Origin: Cyclobacteriaceae bacterium
GTDB lineage: Bacteria > Bacteroidota > Bacteroidia > Cytophagales > Cyclobacteriaceae
Reading direction: 5' to 3'
Assembly (NCBI GenBank): GCA_030584025.1
Contig: CP129487.1
Coordinates: forward strand, 2,926,001-2,990,000
Length of the DNA: 64,000 nucleotides
The position numbers were made by a program, and so were the translations under genes. This document shows, piece after piece, positions 1-7,828 of the stretch. Numbering within the stretch: position 1 is the first letter of the stretch; each line of letters begins with the position of its first letter. The notes beneath the pieces are model-generated. The model was not told the origin of the DNA, ran no database searches, and saw nothing but the letters and a program-made list of their open reading frames with translations.

Positions 1-183
1 TACAGCTATTTAATCAAACAATGGGACGTTGGACGGAAGAGAATAAAAATATCAATTGATAACAATACAACATCATATATGGTAAATCTAACAATTTATC
101 AACCCGACATTGAATCAAAAATTAACAGTGAAAGATTAAGAAAAGAACAAGAATCAACCAAAAAGGCAAAAGACCTAATTTAA
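1..183 (+). CDS. Hypothetical protein, 3' part only
   Basis: An open frame enters from the window edge and stops with TAA at 181-183, giving 60 residues. The C-terminus is highly charged (RLRKEQESTKKAKDLI) and probably helical. It lies in the same partial cassette as the following small gene, six bases upstream of that gene's ATG. The asparagine- and isoleucine-rich composition resembles its neighbours. No family is recognised and the start lies outside the window. Confidence 0.6.
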   Translation, partial: YSYLIKQWDVGRKRIKISIDNNTTSYMVNLTIYQPDIESKINSERLRKEQESTKKAKDLI

Positions 184-188
184 ATAAG

Positions 189-458
189 ATGCAATACTAT
201 CAGACTCAAAGCAAATGGAATGACTTCTTTGAATACGTAAAGAATGAGTTATACAACATTGACAAACAATCAATTGGATTTTTGCATGAACAAAGTGATA
301 ATGAACAAAACATATTTATTGCCACTAATGACAAGAAAGCCATAGAAATACTATCTCGAAAATTCAAACTTAAGAGTTGCAATAACCCGTTCAATCTATT
401 AGACAAAAAAGATTGGGCTTTTACAGGAAATAAAGATTTGTTTGGACAACCAATTTAG
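189..458 (+). CDS. Small hypothetical cassette protein (89 aa)
   Basis: ATG follows the upstream stop after five bases, so the two genes are probably co-transcribed in one cassette. The protein is short, has no signal peptide or membrane segment, and begins with an aromatic-rich stretch (YYQTQSKWNDFFEYV). It ends 13 bases before the attC R box. A short, acidic, soluble partner of an upstream gene could be an immunity or antitoxin-like protein, but nothing in the sequence proves that. No family is recognised. Confidence 0.55.
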   Translation: MQYYQTQSKWNDFFEYVKNELYNIDKQSIGFLHEQSDNEQNIFIATNDKKAIEILSRKFKLKSCNNPFNLLDKKDWAFTGNKDLFGQPI

Positions 459-471
459 GAGAAGCAAACCA

Positions 472-648
472 GCGCACAACACCGTGTTTATTTAATTGCG
501 GGGTTCGGTGTTGGCTATTCAAAGCGGCTTATTAATTTAGTCCGCTGTAGGCGGACAGTTGCGGAGCAAGTCGGGCTTAACATTCCACTGCGTTCCATTT
601 TTAAGCCCTCCTACTCCCGCAACTAAATAAACACAACACGTTGCCGGC
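472..648 (+). repeat. attC site 1 (long class)
   Basis: Left box GCGCACAAC (472-480), right box GTTGCCGGC (640-648). Outer arms pair as GTTTATTTAATTGCGGG with CCCGCAACTAAATAAAC. The inner stem is GGGCTTAA/TTAAGCCC. An extra hairpin, GTCCGC-TGTAG-GCGGAC, sits in the left half. Confidence 0.85.
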
Positions 649-670
649 AAGCCCCTGTGACAAGCAAGCC

Positions 671-1270
671 ATGAGACAGACAAAGAAAAATATCAAAGGG
701 ACGACTTCGAAGAGAACTAAGAAACAAAAACTCGTTAAGAGCAGGCCGACAGTCTTACGACTGACCAAAAAAGAGAAAGAACTTCTTGAATTACACAAGA
801 CTTTATTGCTACAAATCGAACTTGTTCCACGGACAAGTTGGTTTTCAAATGTTAGAAGTAATGTAAGACCTAAGCATTGGGACAAAATTAGAAAAGGAAC
901 ATACTTAAAAGCGGACAACAAATGTGAAATTTGTAAAGGTGTTGGCGACACTCATGCTGTTGAGTGTCACGAAGTATGGACTTATGACATGCAGACTCTT
1001 ACTCAACGACTAAGTTATTTCCAAGCAATATGCCCACCTTGTCATGAAGTAAAACACATTGGACTTGCAGGAATAAGAGGGAACGGAGAAAGGGCTCTAA
1101 ACCGATTCAAAGAGATTAACCAACTTGACAACGAGAAAGCCCTTGAGATGAAAAGAGCTGTATTTAAAGAGTGGAGAATCAGAAGTAAAAAGAAATGGAA
1201 GTTGGACATAGAACTATTGAAAAGCTACGACATTGACTTTTCAGAATTAAGGACGACAAAAAAGATTTGA
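671..1270 (+). CDS. HNH-nuclease-like zinc protein
   Basis: A 199-aa basic protein. The N-terminus (residues 1-40) is very Lys/Arg-rich, as expected for nucleic-acid binding. The centre has a zinc-finger arrangement: C85-x2-C88, then ECHEVW (98-103), then C121-x2-C124 followed by H125 and H129. This matches the beta-beta-alpha metal core of HNH endonucleases, with the central His of the ECHE motif as candidate catalytic residue. ATG at 671 is preferred to an in-frame TTG at 641 that lies inside the attC right box. It is the only gene of its cassette, with GCCGGCAAC at 1283 closing it. Possible roles are a nuclease of a mobile element or a defence effector; the substrate is unknown. Confidence 0.7.
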   Translation: MRQTKKNIKGTTSKRTKKQKLVKSRPTVLRLTKKEKELLELHKTLLLQIELVPRTSWFSNVRSNVRPKHWDKIRKGTYLKADNKCEICKGVGDTHAVECHEVWTYDMQTLTQRLSYFQAICPPCHEVKHIGLAGIRGNGERALNRFKEINQLDNEKALEMKRAVFKEWRIRSKKKWKLDIELLKSYDIDFSELRTTKKI

Positions 1271-1282
1271 CCAACGGGGCCA

Positions 1283-1459
1283 GCCGGCAACAATGTGCAT
1301 AATCAATGGCGGGGTTCAGTGTAAATTTGTAGTTTTAGTTTTCAAACAACGTTCTGTGTCGTGGGACAGTTTCGCGGCAGGTCGGTCTTAGCATTCCGCT
1401 GCGCTTCATTGCTAAGCCCTCCTAAACCCGCCACTGCTTATGCACTCACGTTGGCAGCC
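1283..1459 (+). repeat. attC site 2 (long class)
   Basis: Left box GCCGGCAAC (1283-1291) pairs with the previous site's right box, not its own (GTTGGCAGCC, 1450-1459). Outer arms GTGCATAATCAATGGCGGG and CCCGCCACTGCTTATGCAC are complementary, so the arm sequence differs from site 1 while pairing is kept. Confidence 0.85.
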
Positions 1460-1481
1460 ATACCTTTGGACATATTAGACA

Positions 1482-1955
1482 ATGAAAAATATTCTGACTT
1501 ACATTTTACTACTGGGACTAATTAGTTGTTCGGACTCTGAATACTACAAAGTTCAGTTTGACAATGTTGACCGACTGACGGAAGGAGACAAAGTGATTTT
1601 AAAAGGAATGGAGGTCGGACAAGTAAAGGACTTGGAGTTAGACAATGAAAAGAAGATACTCGCGACAATTTGGGTGGGACGAAACATTAAATTGACAAAA
1701 GGTTCGACTTTTACAATTCACGCAGACTTGTTGGGGACGAGACGTGTAGAAATCGACCTTGCCGAAAATCAAGAATTAATGGACACAAAAGAAATTCAAA
1801 AGGGTTTTGTTCAACCACCCGACACAACTGAATTTAAAAAACTGACAGTGCAAGAGAGAGATAGCCTCGTAAAACATGACCCAGTTTACCGACTTGCTGA
1901 CACCGTGATGACAATACTGAGAAAATCAAAGGACTCAACAAAAGTGGAGCGGTGA
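1482..1955 (+). CDS. MCE/MlaD-domain lipoprotein
   Basis: A 157-aa exported protein. It starts with a signal peptide ending in a lipobox (LLGLISC, Cys at about residue 16), so it should be membrane-anchored in the periplasm. Residues about 21-95 match an MCE domain: a beta-rich core with the family's typical DRLTEGDKVILKGMEVGQV stretch, as in MlaD, the substrate-binding subunit of phospholipid-transport ABC systems. Normal MlaD homologues are anchored by a TM helix and encoded beside mlaE/mlaF. Here the gene is alone in a cassette and lipid-anchored, so the partner would have to be elsewhere. The C-terminal tail (about 60 aa) is polar and unassigned. Confidence 0.75.
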   Translation: MKNILTYILLLGLISCSDSEYYKVQFDNVDRLTEGDKVILKGMEVGQVKDLELDNEKKILATIWVGRNIKLTKGSTFTIHADLLGTRRVEIDLAENQELMDTKEIQKGFVQPPDTTEFKKLTVQERDSLVKHDPVYRLADTVMTILRKSKDSTKVER

Positions 1956-1961
1956 AGGTAC

Positions 1962-2137
1962 GGCTGCCAACAACAGGTTTGGTCAATGGCGGGGTGAAGT
2001 GTATGTATAAAGTTTTATCTTCGCTACAACGTTTGCCCAATGCGGACAGTGACGACCTTGTCGGCCTTAGCATTCCGCGATGCTCCATTGCTAAGGCCTC
2101 CTAAGCCCGCCACTGCCCAAACCCAAACGTTGCCGGC
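1962..2137 (+). repeat. attC site 3 (long class, consensus-like)
   Basis: GGCTGCCAAC (1962-1971) to GTTGCCGGC (2129-2137). It carries the commonest inner stem, GGCCTTAG/CTAAGGCC, and L boxes GGTTTGG/CCAAACC. The left box complements GTTGGCAGCC of site 2 across the MCE gene. Confidence 0.88.
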
Positions 2138-2153
2138 AATGCTCTGAAATAAA

Positions 2154-3020
2154 ATGAGACAACTAATAATCCTAATGATAATTTTCTCAACGTTGGACAG
2201 TTGGGGACAAAGAAACATTGGAAAACAAATTGATAAAGAAAGACGGCAGGAGTTTGCCGACAGTAAAGAGTTAAAGATAATTCAGGACTTATTTTCAAGA
2301 GAATCAATTACTCTGACAGAGTTTGAAAAGGAACTTGGACTAAAAATTAAAAACAGAGACTCAACTTACCACGACCTTCCACCAAGATTTGAGAGACAAG
2401 ACCCAACTAAATGGTATTTCTACTATCAAGTATGGAGAAATTTGGACTTCAATGTTTCACAATTAGTTCGAGGGGTTATAACAACCAAATTTTGGTTTGA
2501 CTTTAACTTCTTAATACGAAATGACACAATTATTGGAGTTAAAATATCAGAATCCGGAAGAGATTTGTACGACCACATTTTTGAAAAGAGGTTTTACAGT
2601 TTCGTTCATGACCATGAAACCTTTTATAAAACCAAAATCAAAGACTATAAAAATGAATTCGGACCATTCAATTTTGACTATTTCGGGACATACATGGGGA
2701 TACATCAATCCCTTTTAAGGGACTGCCGAATAATGATTGACGCGTACGAAAATGAAAACAGAAATCTCTTAAGAAAATGGTTGACATCTATGAATCCTGA
2801 AAAACAAGCCTACGGAGTGCAAGGACTTTATTACTTAGAAAAACACAAGAGACAAAAATTAACAAAAGAAGAACAACGACTTGTAGACCACATTAAAAAT
2901 TTGGACAGAGGAATTCATGTAAATCCAATGGTAAAGACAAGTGAATTATTAAGTCCGGACTACTTTGACAAAGCTTTCATAGAATTAAAAAAGCATGGAC
3001 ACATTAAGGACGGAGAATGA
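2154..3020 (+). CDS. Exported hypothetical protein (288 aa)
   Basis: An N-terminal signal peptide (MRQLIILMIIFSTLDSWGQ) predicts export; the Gln after the hydrophobic core is typical of Bacteroidota cleavage sites. The mature part is charged and aromatic (WYFYYQVW, FWFDFNFL) with a basic, probably helical C-terminal third. Asp is mostly GAC, unlike core genes further right. The ATG lies 16 bases after the attC right box. No family is recognised. Confidence 0.65.
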   Translation: MRQLIILMIIFSTLDSWGQRNIGKQIDKERRQEFADSKELKIIQDLFSRESITLTEFEKELGLKIKNRDSTYHDLPPRFERQDPTKWYFYYQVWRNLDFNVSQLVRGVITTKFWFDFNFLIRNDTIIGVKISESGRDLYDHIFEKRFYSFVHDHETFYKTKIKDYKNEFGPFNFDYFGTYMGIHQSLLRDCRIMIDAYENENRNLLRKWLTSMNPEKQAYGVQGLYYLEKHKRQKLTKEEQRLVDHIKNLDRGIHVNPMVKTSELLSPDYFDKAFIELKKHGHIKDGE

Positions 3021-3025
3021 GCACA

Positions 3026-3200
3026 GCCGGCAACAAAATGTTTCTGCAATGTGGGGGTTCGGTGTAGGTATAAAGTTTAGTTTTCTTAATTTCGTTCAGT
3101 AACGGTGGACAGTTTGGAGATGGTCGCGCTAAACATTCCGCTTCGCTTCATTTTTTAGCGCTCCTATTCCCCACACTGCAGAAACACAAACGTTGTGCGC
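3026..3200 (+). repeat. attC site 4 (long class)
   Basis: GCCGGCAAC (3026-3034) to GTTGTGCGC (3192-3200). Outer arms TGTTTCTGCAATGTGGGG and CCCCACACTGCAGAAACA pair; inner stem GCGCTAAA/TTTAGCGC. Arm and stem sequences differ from site 3, with pairing preserved. Confidence 0.86.
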
Positions 3201-3210
3201 AAGTTTTTTT

Positions 3211-3846
3211 ATGAGAGTTTGGACTGCAATATTATTAATGACAATTCTGACACGGAGTTACGGACAAGTGACACTTGGGACGGGAATTGTAAAAATAGAA
3301 TTTGACGACAAGACAATAATTGACTTTTACACTAAGCCGACTGACAAAGTACATTCAAAGAGAATCGAATTCTTTGACGACAAAGAGATAAAGAGTTGGA
3401 ATATAAAGAATCTGAAAACTGAACAGACTTGGTTAAAACCCGAAGTACTATGGCTTGACTACTCACAATTTAACTTTAGGTGTAAATCGACAAATGGTGA
3501 ATGGTTAGAACTTATTGTGAACAACGACAACGGACAGACTTACTGGATTAAAAAGAATAAGACGACAATATTCTTGACTTGGGAAGAATACTTAAAGCAA
3601 ATGTTTGGGGTGGGCAGACTTGCCGATCATAAACAAATAATAAGAAAACAACCTAGTGACACGGCTGACGAAATAAAATATGAAGGTCGGGACTGTTTTC
3701 AAGTGAAATCTTTAAAAGGAGACTGGATTGAAATTTTCACGACTGACCATTGTGACGAAGGACAAAATAGGATTGAAATAAAGAGTGGCTGGATAAAGTG
3801 GAGACGTGGTGAGGAATTATTGATAGACTATTACACAACCAGTTAA
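3211..3846 (+). CDS. Exported hypothetical protein (211 aa)
   Basis: A signal peptide (MRVWTAILLMTILTRSYGQ) is followed by a beta-rich mature domain with many Trp/Tyr residues and four Cys. ATG at 3211 is chosen over an in-frame TTG at 3193 inside the attC right box. Of the 16 Asp codons, 15 are GAC and one is GAT, an extreme bias shared by neighbouring cassettes. It is the only gene between GTTGTGCGC (3192) and GCGCACAAC (3856). No family is recognised. Confidence 0.65.
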   Translation: MRVWTAILLMTILTRSYGQVTLGTGIVKIEFDDKTIIDFYTKPTDKVHSKRIEFFDDKEIKSWNIKNLKTEQTWLKPEVLWLDYSQFNFRCKSTNGEWLELIVNNDNGQTYWIKKNKTTIFLTWEEYLKQMFGVGRLADHKQIIRKQPSDTADEIKYEGRDCFQVKSLKGDWIEIFTTDHCDEGQNRIEIKSGWIKWRRGEELLIDYYTTS

Positions 3847-3855
3847 AAAAAACCA

Positions 3856-4030
3856 GCGCACAACACCAGGTTTGGTCAATGGCGGGGTGATGTGTACGTA
3901 TAAATTTCTATCTTCACTACAACGTTTGCCCACGGGGGACTGTGACGTGAAGGTCGCGCTAAACATTCCGCTTCGCTCCATTTTTTAGCGCTCCTATTCC
4001 CGCCACTGCCCAAACCCAAACGTTGTGGGT
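3856..4030 (+). repeat. attC site 5 (long class)
   Basis: GCGCACAAC (3856-3864) to GTTGTGGGT (4022-4030). Consensus outer arms with inner stem GCGCTAAA/TTTAGCGC around CATTCCGCTTCGCTCCA. Confidence 0.86.
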
Positions 4031-4046
4031 AATTTTTTCTAAAGAC

Positions 4047-4775
4047 ATGCGGACAACCATTTACATAACCTTCGCTTTACTGACACCATTCATTTCTAGC
4101 GGACAAATTGCAGCATTTTTTCAGGTTACCGACACCGTATTAACTGACAGTAAAAGGACTGAAATTGAAAAATTAAAAAAAAATAAACTTAGTTTCTATG
4201 AGGACAATGATTACACTGTCAGCAAAACTTGCAGTGGAGAGTGGGGAGGGACGATAAGATTTAAGGACAAAATAAATGGCAAAGAATATTCTTGTGAGGC
4301 GACATGTCCTGTCTCTGTTAACAAAATTGATGACAACTACATTGTAACAAGTTCCCTTGCTCACTTGAGTGGCTTTACTGAGATAATTAAAATTTCTGAC
4401 CCTAAATCGATGGACATCTTCCAAATGCCACCGCCAAGAAAGAAAAAAGGGAAAAAGATATTTCGCTACGCTGGGGACGATGAATCAAAATCGAAGAAAG
4501 GGACCGAGACCCTGGTAGATAGCATTGGAGTTTTAGCTTTAGCAAGTTTCATTTTTGAACAAGAACTTTTTCATGTAATAACAGATTTTAGAAAAACCTA
4601 TATAGCTAAAATAGAGAATAAAAGCTTCGTAATGGTTGCGCTAATCACAAGTGAACGAACATGGACTTACGACAATGACGTGATTACGACTAAAGACGGC
4701 CATATCATAATAACTATACAAGATGGTTACATTGACATATTCGGAAACCAAGTCAAAGTATTAAAAGCGAGTTGA
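4047..4775 (+). CDS. Exported hypothetical protein (242 aa)
   Basis: A signal peptide (MRTTIYITFALLTPFISSGQ) precedes a mature domain with two Cys in the first half (KTCSGEWGG, CEATCPVSV), which could form disulphides in the periplasm. A lysine-rich PPPRKKKGKK segment follows, then a beta-rich C-terminal part. ATG at 4047 is chosen; an in-frame TTG at 4023 falls inside the attC right box. No family is recognised. Confidence 0.62.
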   Translation: MRTTIYITFALLTPFISSGQIAAFFQVTDTVLTDSKRTEIEKLKKNKLSFYEDNDYTVSKTCSGEWGGTIRFKDKINGKEYSCEATCPVSVNKIDDNYIVTSSLAHLSGFTEIIKISDPKSMDIFQMPPPRKKKGKKIFRYAGDDESKSKKGTETLVDSIGVLALASFIFEQELFHVITDFRKTYIAKIENKSFVMVALITSERTWTYDNDVITTKDGHIIITIQDGYIDIFGNQVKVLKAS

Positions 4776-4782
4776 AAAAACT

Positions 4783-4958
4783 ACCCACAACAACAGGTTT
4801 GGTCAATGGCGGGGTGATGTGTAAGTATAAAATATTATCTTCGCTACAACGTTTACCCACGGTGGACTGTGACGACCTAGTTGGCCTTAACATTCCGCGA
4901 TGCTTCATTGCTAAGGCCTCCTAAGCCCGCCACTGCCCAAACCCAAACGTTAGCAGCC
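4783..4958 (+). repeat. attC site 6 (long class)
   Basis: ACCCACAAC (4783-4791) to GTTAGCAGCC (4949-4958). The next gene's ATG begins at the base right after the box, so this site effectively forms the 5' leader of that gene. Confidence 0.86.
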
Positions 4959-5441
4959 ATGCATTATTTAAGAACAATATTTACTGTTGGACTGGTATTC
5001 AACGCGCTAAGCTTGCTAGCTTGTTCTTGCGGACACATTGGAATTCTAAAAACTCAAAAGAAATCGGATTTTGTATTTAAAGGACGGCTCATTGACTTCA
5101 ATGAAATAAAGACTAAAGAGAAATTCTCAAGTAGTGAATATGAAATAGAATATAGACGTGTTGAATTTGTGATGGAGGTGGTGAAGATTTATAAAGGAAG
5201 AAAATTGAAGGAATTTAAGGAGCAGATTACTATCGTAACGACTGGAAATGAGGCAGACTGTGGGTATTGGTTTGACTATGATCAAAATTATATTGTTTAT
5301 GCATATCGGACGGATAAAAAATTGATAATGGGACTGGAAGACCAGACGGTGGACAAATTCATGACCACACACTTATGCTTTCGGACAAAAAAGGCAAAAT
5401 TTTTAACATTCTTTGAGAGACTTATCTTGACTTTGACGTGA
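4959..5441 (+). CDS. TIMP/netrin-like exported protein
   Basis: A 160-aa protein with an N-terminal export signal ending LLACSCGH. The CSC right after the signal, followed by a FVFKGRLI strand, a FVMEVVKIYKG strand and ADCGYWFDYDQNYIVYA, resembles the OB-fold NTR module of tissue inhibitors of metalloproteinases and their bacterial relatives. In that family the N-terminal Cys pair is disulphide-bonded. LLAC could also act as a lipobox. ATG at 4959 abuts the attC box, so the leader is the attC itself. Function in bacteria is unknown. Confidence 0.6.
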   Translation: MHYLRTIFTVGLVFNALSLLACSCGHIGILKTQKKSDFVFKGRLIDFNEIKTKEKFSSSEYEIEYRRVEFVMEVVKIYKGRKLKEFKEQITIVTTGNEADCGYWFDYDQNYIVYAYRTDKKLIMGLEDQTVDKFMTTHLCFRTKKAKFLTFFERLILTLT

Positions 5442-5446
5442 TGCAC

Positions 5447-5622
5447 GGCTGCTAACAACAGGTTTGGTCAATGGCGGGGTGATGAGTAAACATAAAGTGT
5501 TATCTTAGCTACAACGTTTGCCCAATGCGGACAGTGATGACCTTGTCGGCCTTAGCATTCCGCGATGCTCCATTGCTAAGGCCTCCTAAGCCCGCCACTG
5601 CCCAAACCCAAACGTTGGCAGC
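5447..5622 (+). repeat. attC site 7 (long class)
   Basis: GGCTGCTAAC (5447-5456), complementary to GTTAGCAGCC at 4949, to GTTGGCAGC (5614-5622). Inner stem GGCCTTAG/CTAAGGCC. Confidence 0.87.
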
Positions 5623-6345
5623 AACGCACACTGGACAGAGATGGACTTCGAAGAAAAAATAGGACGGGTTGACAACGACCTCGACAAAGGATTAAAGAAA
5701 AGAGCAATTGACCGACTGCACGGACTGATTAAAACCTACCCAGACGAATTAAGATTTCGAACAAAACTTGGACATATTTACTTAGGCATTGGTTTTAAGG
5801 ACAACGCAGGACAATATTTTCTTTTGGAAAAAGATAGAACAATAGAAATGGACGAAGCTGTGACAATCTACCTTGACTCGGTCAACAAAAGTGGTTGGAA
5901 AATTCTTAGCGACATTCAATTTCAAGGTAACAAAGACAACTTAAATAACTTTGCCAAACAACAGCTGACTCAATTTGAGGAATGGAGTAAAAAAGAAACT
6001 GGACACATTCCAACATTTAGAAGGAAAAAAATTGGGATGCCGCGGACAAAACAAAAGGGAACTTGGGACTTTGGTGCAGTTTTAATATTTGGGGTTCTAA
6101 TCTCTGTGGTTATCTTAACAATCATTGGACTCGTGACTGTGATACGCTGGATATTTTAGAGTTACATAAGTGTGCGCAGCTGCCAACAACAGGTTTGGTC
6201 AATGGCGGGGTGATGTGTAAGTATAAAGTGTTATCTTCGCTACAACGTTTGCCCACTGCGGACAGTGACGACCTTGTCGGCCTTAGCATTCCGCGATGCT
6301 CCATTGCTAAGACCTCCTAAGCCCGCCACTGCCCAAACCCAAACG
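5615..6345 (+). mobile_element. Duplicated cassette, copy 1 (731 bp)
   Basis: This unit, from the TT after the cleavable G to the next G, recurs at 22856-23586. By eye I find one difference, A at 6312 against G at 23553, inside the attC. Flanking sequence differs on both sides immediately beyond the G|TT points, as expected if the cassette moved or was copied by attC recombination rather than by tandem duplication. Confidence 0.85.
5641..6159 (+). CDS. DUF6584-like protein with C-terminal TM helix (copy 1)
   Basis: A 172-aa protein. Residues about 15-65 (RAIDRLHGLIKTYPDELRF, then GHIYLGIGFKDNAGQYFLL) fit the DUF6584 pattern: a helical, TPR-like module with an AGQYFLL core. A basic linker follows, then one hydrophobic helix at about 145-170, suggesting a tail-anchored inner-membrane protein with a cytoplasmic domain. 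Its protein sequence is identical to the copy at 22882-23400. The start follows CTGGACAGAG. The molecular role of the family is unknown. Confidence 0.7.
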   Translation: MDFEEKIGRVDNDLDKGLKKRAIDRLHGLIKTYPDELRFRTKLGHIYLGIGFKDNAGQYFLLEKDRTIEMDEAVTIYLDSVNKSGWKILSDIQFQGNKDNLNNFAKQQLTQFEEWSKKETGHIPTFRRKKIGMPRTKQKGTWDFGAVLIFGVLISVVILTIIGLVTVIRWIF

Positions 6346-6353
6346 TTGTGTGC
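6179..6353 (+). repeat. attC site 8 (long class, belongs to duplicated cassette)
   Basis: GCTGCCAAC (6179-6187) to GTTGTGTGC (6345-6353). The A at 6312 weakens the inner stem (GGCCTTAG against CTAAGACC) relative to the copy at 23420, where pairing is complete. Confidence 0.86.
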
Positions 6354-6362
6354 AATTGGTGC

Positions 6363-6630
6363 AGCTGAAATGATAAAAAGTGTTTTTACAAAAGAGGATT
6401 TTATATTTCAGCTCAGTTTTCTAAAAGTAAGACGGTAGAGAAATCAGTATGATTTCGATTCAAGTCCTTGCGGTGAGACCGTGGAAAGTTCGCACTTTCA
6501 AACGGGTGACCCCGTTCCAAGGACTTGGGGACGAAGTTAGCCGTTATCGAGGACATCATCCAGATGGCAACCGATTACAAACGGTTAATTACGGCTTTTA
6601 CGACTTACTTAGACGATTATTGAGCCGTAA
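6363..6630 (+). ncRNA. Candidate structured ncRNA, cargo of a cassette without a convincing ORF
   Basis: The cassette 6346-6741 holds nested perfect stems. AGCTGAAAT (6363) pairs with ATTTCAGCT (6405). AAGTCCTTG (6462) pairs with CAAGGACTT (6518) and encloses three hairpins: CGGT-GAG-ACCG (6471), GAAAGT-TCGC-ACTTTC (6484) and AACGGG-TGAC-CCCGTT (6501). AACCG/CGGTT (6569/6582) and TTACGGCT/AGCCGTAA (6589/6623) follow. Such density is not expected in a coding region. A 78-codon frame (6449-6685) runs through it but lacks a recognisable product. The four-way junction is not a tRNA: there is no canonical acceptor/T-loop arrangement. No known RNA class is recognised. Strand is assumed from the cassette direction. 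Confidence 0.5.
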
Positions 6631-6741
6631 AATCCCTTTTGACCGTCCAAACAACAGACATATAGACCCATCTATATGTTCATAATTTGGACTTAAAAAC
6701 ACTTCTTGACTTTAAATTCAGTGTTGACCGCTGCACCAACA

Positions 6742-6836
6742 GCACACAACACCATGTTTGTGTCAATGGCGCTGAATTAATTTAATTTTTTTATTTTTGA
6801 TTCAGCGCCACTGCACAAACACATACATTAGCGTGC
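6742..6836 (+). repeat. attC site 9 (short class, variant core base)
   Basis: GCACACAAC (6742-6750) to ATTAGCGTGC (6827-6836). Only 95 bp: the long inner hairpin region is replaced by an AT-rich loop between GGCGCTGAAT and ATTCAGCGCC. The base before TT is A instead of the G found in every other site. Confidence 0.75.
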
Positions 6837-6857
6837 ATACCTTTGGACGACAGAAAG

Positions 6858-7649
6858 ATGAGACTCGCTTCGACATTTATAATCTTCTTTTGGACAATTA
6901 ATTGTTTTGCGACTGGCCAGACAGGCGAACTAATAATTTACAAAGGCGACACGCTGACAATGTTATGTGAACCACTGGAGACTTTTCTTCAAAAACATGA
7001 ACCGAGGGAGAAATTCCATCCATTTCTAAAAGACGGCTGTTCGACAGCATTGTGGAGAGGTTACGTTGGACTTTGGGAAATAAAAGAAGACCGACTTTTT
7101 CTAATTGACGTTTTTGCGTGTGGAGACAGGAAACAAAGCATAAAAGAAAATATATTCAAGGGACAACCATCAAAAATACCTGCCGAATGGTATACCGGAC
7201 CATTGTTTATAGAGAAAGGAAAAGTTATAAGATATAACCATATGGGATACGATAGACACTATGAGACAGAATTCATTGTTAGTGTCAAAGATGGTAAAGT
7301 AGAAAACGAAATGGAATACAAAAATGGAGTAAGTCCTGAGGACAAAAGATTTTCAAGAAAACCCGAGGACATACAAGAACAGATTTACAAACAAATTAAT
7401 TGGGATAAATTACCAGAACTCTCCAAAGAGAAAAAATTATATGTCACCATTAAAGTTAATGGAAATGGAGAAATCGGTGAATCTGAAATAAAAGGACATC
7501 TTGAAGGAGAGTACAGAAATCAACTTGAGCAGATTATTAGAGACTTCCCATTAGTTCAAGTTTTTTATTCAAGAGGAGAACCATTGAATGAAGGGTGGAC
7601 AATACCAATATTTTTCACTAAGGAATCCAAGAAAAGGTACGCACGCTAA
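6858..7649 (+). CDS. Exported protein with TonB C-terminal-like domain
   Basis: 263 aa after the ATG at 6858; a TTG at 6843 is less likely. Signal peptide MRLASTFIIFFWTINCFATGQ. The last about 75 residues (KLYVTIKVNGNGEIGESEI ... EGWTIPIFF) follow the TonB C-terminal pattern: strand, helix with conserved spacing, then a final I-P-I-F-F strand. Classical TonB has an N-terminal TM helix and a Pro-rich spacer, both absent here, so this is a stand-alone periplasmic domain rather than an energy transducer. The stop codon lies within the attC left box (GCTAAC). Confidence 0.6.
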   Translation: MRLASTFIIFFWTINCFATGQTGELIIYKGDTLTMLCEPLETFLQKHEPREKFHPFLKDGCSTALWRGYVGLWEIKEDRLFLIDVFACGDRKQSIKENIFKGQPSKIPAEWYTGPLFIEKGKVIRYNHMGYDRHYETEFIVSVKDGKVENEMEYKNGVSPEDKRFSRKPEDIQEQIYKQINWDKLPELSKEKKLYVTIKVNGNGEIGESEIKGHLEGEYRNQLEQIIRDFPLVQVFYSRGEPLNEGWTIPIFFTKESKKRYAR

Positions 7650-7816
7650 CACCAGGTTTGGGCAATGGCGGGGTGATGTGTAAACATAAAATGTTATCTT
7701 CGCCACAACGTTTGGTATCGGTGGACAATGACGACCTTGTCGGCCTTAGCATTCCGCGATGCTACATTGCTAAGGCCTCCTAAGCCCGCCACTGCCCAAA
7801 CCCAAACGTTGTGCGC
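7641..7816 (+). repeat. attC site 10 (long class)
   Basis: GCACGCTAAC (7641-7650) to GTTGTGCGC (7808-7816). The left box overlaps the stop codon of the preceding gene. Inner stem GGCCTTAG/CTAAGGCC. Confidence 0.87.
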
Positions 7817-7828
7817 AACTTATTTTTA

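Noticed and set aside
6122..6304. Recurrent minus-strand ORFs beginning MEHRGMLRPTRSS in several intergenic regions
   Set aside because: They are readings through the attC palindromes; their similarity reflects conservation of the DNA repeat, not a protein family.
6449..6685. 78-codon protein gene
   Set aside because: It runs through several perfect stem-loops, has no recognisable product or start context, and is better explained as part of a structured RNA; not fully excluded.
6360..6690. Retron msr-msd or tRNA gene
   Set aside because: No reverse transcriptase is encoded nearby, and the four-way junction lacks tRNA-specific acceptor, anticodon and T-loop features.
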